Part shown: in pieces, positions 58,967-64,000 of the stretch
Layout: the number at the start of each line of letters is the position of its first letter
Position numbering within the stretch: position 1 is the stretch's first letter
NCBI RefSeq assembly: GCF_025118155.1
Contig: NW_026251408.1
Coordinates: 62,001 to 126,000, forward strand
Source: Cokeromyces recurvatus
Taxonomy: Eukaryota > Mucoromycota > Mucoromycetes > Mucorales > Mucoraceae
Length of the DNA stretch: 64,000 bases
Direction of reading: 5' to 3'
Program-made: the position numbers and the translations under genes
The notes under the pieces: model-generated
What the model was told of the DNA's origin: nothing
Databases searched by the model: none
Seen by the model: the letters and a program-made list of their open reading frames with translations, nothing else

Positions 58967-60139
58967 TCAAGTAGTAGTTGTAATAATATTACTATTAAAT
59001 TTCCGAGATAAACTCATTTTCTTTTGTCTCCATTCTTCTTCTGAATCTTGAATACGACGTACAACATCTTCCTCTACTAATAGACTTCCATTACCAACAA
59101 CAAATAATTTAGCAAAGGTATATTTCCAAAGTACACGAGCATCTACTCCAGCTCCCTCTAACATGTGTTGTAAACGAGATAATCGAGTATGACATTCATG
59201 TGTATGAGCATGAACATAATTAATAAGTGACTCTGGTAAGTTGTTTTCATTTTGTTCATGAGTAACAATATAATTCAAAATAGGCTCTGATAAGGGATCA
59301 TATTTAAAACATCCTTCTTTAACTAATAATTGATCAAGTTGTTCAAATCTTTCTTTATAGATTCGACTACTTGGAATATTGGACTGTAGACCTGCCAGTA
59401 CCCAATCCAATGTCACACGGACCCATTGAATCTCCATTCTAGGCGCAATAGGTATAATAGATGCTGATGGTCGATAGCTATAATAAGAAGTAGGTAATAA
59501 TGGTGTGGATTCAGTAGACAGTTGCGGTACTAATAACGTATTATTATTGATAAAAGGCGATGTATTTTGATATGACAAAGATAAGATTAGATTTTCATCT
59601 CCTAAATAACGGTAGTCTGTTGTACTATTTGTATTCCAAGAAGGTAATTCATAAGTTCTTTCAATTGATGAATTATAATATAAATGATATAATATCATGG
59701 CTTGATCTTGTGGACTTAGCTTCTTAAATACCATCGATTCTTTTTTACTTGGCCTTTTGTTGAACCATCCAGAGAAATGAATTTTTAAAAGTCGATGGTA
59801 AGCACTGCATTGTTGAGAAGAAGTGTTAGCTAAGGAGAGACTAGAATGATTTTGAAGTGGTCTGAATTCAATTACACAATTCTTTTCATCATATTGACTA
59901 GGTAAAAGTTCTAACGATGTCTCCTTTCCTTTTCCTCCATCTAGTTTTATAATAATAGTTTGACCTGATGACTTGATCTCTTGAAATATATAATATTCAC
60001 ACATAACCTTTAATTTTCTACAAACACTACGAAAACGATATATTTCAGGATAAGTCATAAAATACATTATATTGTAAATGATTTCTGGTGCTAGTGTATT
60101 TAGTAACATTCTTTTTTTATCTTTATTAGTCGACATCAT
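58967..60139 (-). CDS. F-box-like protein, 390 aa
   Basis: Single exon on the minus strand. Residues about 10-50 resemble an F-box (LAPEIIYNIMYFMTYPEIYR then FRSVCRKLK), which would bind Skp1 in an SCF ubiquitin ligase. The rest lacks LRR or WD repeats. Residues 225-360 are mixed helical (VRVTLDWVLAGLQSNIP, YVHAHTHECHTRLSRLQHML, RVLWKYTFAKLFVVGNG). A second ATG one codon later (60136) is an equally good start. Substrate-binding region and family unknown. The F-box call rests on the pattern of Leu/Pro/Ile and the VCRxLK ending alone. Confidence 0.7.
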   Translation of the reverse strand: MMSTNKDKKRMLLNTLAPEIIYNIMYFMTYPEIYRFRSVCRKLKVMCEYYIFQEIKSSGQTIIIKLDGGKGKETSLELLPSQYDEKNCVIEFRPLQNHSSLSLANTSSQQCSAYHRLLKIHFSGWFNKRPSKKESMVFKKLSPQDQAMILYHLYYNSSIERTYELPSWNTNSTTDYRYLGDENLILSLSYQNTSPFINNNTLLVPQLSTESTPLLPTSYYSYRPSASIIPIAPRMEIQWVRVTLDWVLAGLQSNIPSSRIYKERFEQLDQLLVKEGCFKYDPLSEPILNYIVTHEQNENNLPESLINYVHAHTHECHTRLSRLQHMLEGAGVDARVLWKYTFAKLFVVGNGSLLVEEDVVRRIQDSEEEWRQKKMSLSRKFNSNIITTTT

Positions 60140-60255
60140 ATATAATGTATTTTTTTGCAGGAAGAAATGTGAGAAAAATAAAATGAAAAATAAAAAGAAT
60201 GAAAATGAAAATGAAATAAAATCGGAGTTTTAATTTGATATAATTTAAATTTTGT

Positions 60256-60878
60256 TCATTTATCACAACTACCATCAGCTGGACCTGTCAACCAACGTTC
60301 AAATACTTTACTACAATCAAACTTTTTCTTTCCTAGCTTTTCATTAACATGATTGTGTCTATTACATAACCATTGGCTTAGAGCTTCTTTACTTGTTACA
60401 TCAATAGGATTAGCTGCCATATCCTTTTTAAAATCATTCTAATGTACGTCAAACAAATAAAGCCGTCAAGGATTATGCCATAATAACATGGTTATTTTTT
60501 CTTATTTCCAAGAATTACCTTACAGAACCAACATGGATAATGTTCCGAAAAAGATTCAAAAAATGTTTTCATACTTTCTTGTTGTTGACTACTTGGTTTT
60601 TCAGGATAATAAGCTGCCATTGTATGTAATAAAGTCCAAGTATGTCGACCTAATGTCTTTACATCTGCTGGACAATTCTCTCGTCTCCATTCTTCTTCTT
60701 CTTTGCTTAATATTCGTTTTGCTTCTTTCTTTGTTTCATTACTACTATTTTCTTCTTTCTTACTTTTACCTAATTTTGCCCATGTCTTGAAGTCGACACA
60801 AACACGGCAAGGCTTACCATCCTTCATTGGAATGGGATTACCTGTCTCAGGATCAATATAAACTTTTTCTTCAACCAT
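60256..60878 (-). CDS. ERV1: Mitochondrial FAD-linked sulfhydryl oxidase ERV1/ALR, two exons, 180 aa
   Basis: Re-oxidises Mia40 in the intermembrane-space disulfide relay, passing electrons to cytochrome c. Minus-strand exons 60878-60519 and 60438-60256. The shuttle CxxC is C24-C27 (KPCRVCVDFKTWAK), close to the animal GFER form. The FAD-domain active CxxC is C116-C119 (YPCWFC), preceded by LGRHTWTLLHTMAAYYP. The structural disulfide pair is C145 and C162, in exon 2, 17 residues apart as in the family. NPIDVTSKEALSQWLCNRHN is the canonical FAD-binding Cys-x-x-His-Asn region. Length equals yeast Erv1 (189 aa). Confidence 0.95.
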
Positions 60879-60992
60879 TACAAGATGCTTAATTTAAGCA
60901 AAAAATAAAATAAAATAAAAATTAAATAGGAAAAGGGGGATAACCCCAGCTGTCTTTTTCTCCCCTTTTTTTTATTTAGTGTTAGTAAGAAA

Positions 60993-61038
<46 letters not shown>

Positions 61039-61179
61039 AGTCAAATGAGTCCGTATATATCATTTGTCGCCGCTGTTGTTTCATAATACAACTAAATCCG
61101 TTTGACTTATTGTTTTTTTTTGTTTTTTTTTATTTCATTTTAATTTTTTTACCCCTCTTTATTGTAATTATTATTAATC
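60879..61179. promoter_or_regulatory. Divergent promoter between ERV1 and the Zn2Cys6 gene
   Basis: 300 bp between divergent start codons with a central T43 tract at 60995-61037, likely a nucleosome-poor shared promoter. No specific factor site identified. Confidence 0.45.
60995..61037. repeat. Pure poly(T) tract, 43 nt
   Basis: Homopolymer in the middle of the ERV1/Zn2Cys6 divergent promoter. Confidence 0.95.
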
Positions 61180-63472
61180 ATGTCAAATCCAACATTACCA
61201 AAGAAGAAAACACCCTGTGAAGGTAATGAAAGCACTCAAACATTAAACTGAATTAAAAATTAAAGTTATTTTTTTTTCTACATAGAATGTCGAGACCAAA
61301 AAAGAAAGTGTAATGGTCAAAAACCTTGCGAAAGGTAAATATACATGTATATACATATATACTATTCATTACTAAACATTTTTTTTTTTGATCTATAGAT
61401 GTTATAAATTCAATCTAGATTGTATTTATACCTTAAATCGATCTCCTCGCGATGAGGAGTATATTGAATTAGCAAAACGTGCAGCTTTAATATCACAAAT
61501 AGAATCCATGACACATCAAATAAAAGAAATGGAGACATTAATGAGCGATTTGAAAACACAACAACAAAATAGAACATCATCATTATCGATATCAGATATC
61601 CCCTCGATGACAGATGATAATAGTGATAAAAGTTTATCTAGTTTTGAGGATATAAATTCAGTAACATGTTCTGCCCTACCTTCCATCCCTTCGTACACTC
61701 TAGTAGTACCACCACCACCTAATAAACGTATTAAACTATTTGAAAAACCTCAACAAAATATACAAGCCTTTCTTACATCTAAATCTACTAAACCATGGAA
61801 ATTAACCTTACAGCAAGGAGAGTTTATTATTGAAACTAATATTCGAACACATACAGAGCTTCTCGATCATATACATCGTATGATGGGGTCCGTTGAGCTC
61901 TTAACCGATATTCCACCTCTTTTATCCATGATACAACAGCCTACTAATTCTCTTTTAGGTATGCTTAATTCACTTATTCGGAAGCGATACGGTAGAACAC
62001 ATTGCAAAAATGTCGCTAAATCAATACGTATCTTCGTTACACCCACTTCACAAGAACACATATTAACGATCGCAAAGTCACCAGACTCCATTCAAATCAC
62101 GACACTTAAACTACTTGCAGCCTACTTGCAATGCCAACATTTACAGCAATTAGCGATTCACGTCAATACCTTTCAACAGTTTCTTGGTCGTCCTCAAGAA
62201 TCATCCGCTGTCATGGCACTTTGTGCTGCTATCTGTACCATGAGATGTCAGCATATCAATGCCGTCTTATCCTCTGCTACACTTGTTGAATATGGACAAT
62301 TTTATTTTGAAAGAGCTCGTCAGCTAGTCAGTGAAGAGTTTGATACATTCGATTTAGAGACATTAACAGCCTACACATTCATGACAGTCTATGCCCTGGC
62401 TGTTTCACGACATCAAGAGGCTATACTTTACTCCGATTTAGCAGAACGTATCGCAATCGATTTACCTGACAGTAGTACACATGCTCGACGTTTACGAAAC
62501 CATTTACATCGTGTCTTGACCTATGAACGCATCTCTCGACCCATGACTACAAACGATAGCGATTTACCTTATTGTACCTTGGTTCATTTAGATGAAGGTA
62601 AATGGGAGACGGCACCTAATGATAGTCCACTGGAGAAACGATTTGCCATGATGCATAATTATATTTTAAAGTTACAGAGATCAGGACATGAGGCAAGTCG
62701 GGCAGCACAATCATGTGATTTACAGCATCTAGTAGGGTTAATAGGACATCAAGTAGAGATGGCGATTCGGCATTGGTACCAGCAATTACCGCCCCACTTT
62801 CGATTATCAATACCCCTCTTTGATGCGAACCTCCCTTGCAAATCATTCTTTGAGATAGTGCAAAGAGAATGTCAGGTAGATGCGATACCTGTATTGATGA
62901 CACTAGCGCTCTATGAGGAATGGCTTGTGCTAGGTCAAAGCTATCTACCAAGAGATATACCAGAAGATAATGGCTGTACGCCCAGTCATTCTACTAAGAA
63001 AAGATGGGAGGTTCGTGCTGAAAGACTGATAGAACTTCGTAATCAAATTGATTTTGAAGGGTCTGATGAAGATTATTTAGTAGCTGTGAATCAACTCATG
63101 GCGCCCATTGAAACTCGAGTCAATACAGATATCGTTCTCAAGTCCTTACATGCTGCCTTTAACACGGTAAGACTCGTAAATTATCTAAGAGGTAGAAGAC
63201 AGGATTGTTATTTTGATATGAGAGTGTTGGTGAACGTATGGCAACTGTTGGTGAGGGTTTCAAGATTAGAGAGGGTACTACTAGATACAAAGATAACTGA
63301 GTTGATGCCTCGTATACGACGTACGATGGCTCAATGTATGCGTATCGCTCGAGAGGAATTAAAGATGCAACCATGTCAAGGAACAATAGGGAATTATGTA
63401 GCTGAGATGGAGAGAGAATTAGAAGAAGGTGTACAAGATGATTGCAATTGTGTTGCTTGTCCAAATGCTTAG
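61180..63472 (+). CDS. Zn(II)2Cys6 transcription factor with fungal-specific TF domain, three exons, 721 aa
   Basis: DNA-binding regulator. Exons 61180-61222, 61286-61334, 61399-63472. The binuclear zinc cluster is assembled only by splicing all three exons: C13-x2-C16-x6-C23-x5-C29-x2-C32-x6-C39 (CEECRDQKRKC, PCERCYKFNLDC), with the usual basic residues between. A short coiled-coil dimerisation helix follows (LISQIESMTHQIKEMETLMS), then a Ser/Thr-rich linker. The fungal_trans-type middle region spans about 250-560 (YLQCQHLQQLAIHVNTF, FYFERARQLVSEEFDTFDLE, HARRLRNHLHRVLTYER). The C-terminus is Cys-rich (CNCVACPNA), which is unusual. Target pathway cannot be inferred. Confidence 0.9.
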
Positions 63473-63585
63473 ATACTATTTATTTTTTATTTTTTTTGTA
63501 TTATATAAATATGTGTATATTATTTAATAAAATTTCAATTGTTGTTGTTGTACAATTTAATTTATTTGCTTATAAATATGAATAA

Positions 63586-63626
<41 letters not shown>

Positions 63627-63727
63627 TACAGTGTTAAATAGATAATAAATAATAATAAAAAAAAACGTGATATATAAATAAATAAATAAATAAATATATC
63701 AAAATAAATATAAGAGGGAATTCTAAG
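63473..63727. other. Convergent 3' region with poly(T) tract
   Basis: Short AT-rich spacer between convergent stops. Contains a T37 tract at 63589-63625 and an (ATAA)n run near 63676-63696. Confidence 0.4.
63589..63625. repeat. Pure poly(T) tract, 37 nt
   Basis: Homopolymer between convergent genes. Confidence 0.95.
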
Positions 63728-64000
63728 TTATTTCTCAAGATGGGACTGTGATAAAGGTGAAGGTGAAAAGGAACTTGAATGCATGTTTAATTGAGCACGT
63801 GTGACTTCACTGTCATTTATAATCACATTTTCTTCATCACTTGCGAGTCGCTCTTCTTCTTCTTCTTCTTTTTCTTGATCCTTTTGACCTGCCTTCACCC
63901 ATTTCTTTAATAGTTCCACTTCAATATTACCAAATATTAATTGTTCAACATGGTATAAAAGTAATGGTGTAGACAAGACACCTACAGTACCAGGATCACC
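63728..64000 (-). CDS. C-terminal end of a probable SLC10A7-like (bile acid:sodium symporter family) protein, partial
   Basis: The minus-strand frame is open from the window edge to the stop at 63728, so the gene continues to the right. It reads GDPGTVGVLSTPLLLYHVEQ, then LIFGNIEVELLKKWV, then a Glu-rich, charged tail. The final hydrophobic segment followed by LLYHxEQLxxG and LKKWV recalls the C-terminus of SBF-like/SLC10A7 proteins, which act in calcium homeostasis and glycan-related ion transport. The match is from memory and covers only the last span. The charged tail after the membrane would be cytosolic. Confidence 0.5.
   Translation of the reverse strand, partial: GDPGTVGVLSTPLLLYHVEQLIFGNIEVELLKKWVKAGQKDQEKEEEEEERLASDEENVIINDSEVTRAQLNMHSSSFSPSPLSQSHLEK

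Noticed and set aside
62616..63464. Minus-strand frames opposite the Zn2Cys6 factor
   Set aside because: Codon shadows of a long, continuous and family-consistent coding exon.

Overview
This is a nuclear segment of an AT-rich fungal genome, most likely an early-diverging Mucoromycota species (Mucorales-like). The evidence is dense short GT-AG introns (mostly 50-155 nt), very long pure A/T tracts, and typical fungal families (Zn2Cys6 factor, CBM21 PP1 targeting subunit, PNS1-type transporter, RSA4, NCS6). A CHIP-type U-box ligase and a Mucorales-style HTH transposase are also present. The genus is inferred, not shown. There are no operons; genes are independent, and several convergent pairs lie only about 50 bp apart.

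Layout. 0.2-12.6 kb: glucose-6-phosphate isomerase, PI 4-kinase (PIK1), a tiny TOM7 gene, a SET5-like MYND/SET methyltransferase, an inositol hexakisphosphate kinase and a three-repeat MYB factor. 12.6-21.9 kb: a gene desert that contains a 4.5-kb TA-flanked element with 112-bp terminal inverted repeats, an eroded transposase and about 3 kb of unexplained interior. 21.9-30.5 kb: two tRNA-modifying enzymes (NCS6/CTU1 and DUS1), ribosome assembly factor RSA4, a small RING protein and proteasome subunit RPN9. 31.2-49.5 kb: a choline-transporter-like protein, an SRAP/HMCES protein, CHIP, a second RING paralog, a GRAM-domain membrane protein, a CBM21 PP1 regulator, an epsin, a large helical protein of unknown function and a siroheme synthase. 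49.5-64 kb: COQ2, a zinc alcohol dehydrogenase, a nested wreck of two mobile elements, an F-box-like protein, ERV1, a Zn2Cys6 factor and the end of a probable SLC10A7-like symporter.

Functional themes. Ubiquitin-proteasome: CHIP, two RING proteins, an F-box-like protein and RPN9. Mitochondria: TOM7, ERV1 and COQ2. Phosphoinositide and membrane traffic: PIK1, epsin, GRAM protein and inositol phosphate kinase. tRNA and ribosome maturation: NCS6, DUS1 and RSA4. These genes are scattered and are not argued to form a cluster.

Exon boundaries were assigned by hand from splice sites, reading-frame continuity and family conservation. Many genes have first or last exons too short to appear as ORFs, including a 4-codon last exon in PIK1, an 8-nt last exon in CHIP and all of TOM7. 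The most unusual material is the TIR element and its third repeat copy at 58.3 kb, the nested LINE insertion, and the pair of RING proteins that share a split-cysteine intron and an Asp ligand.
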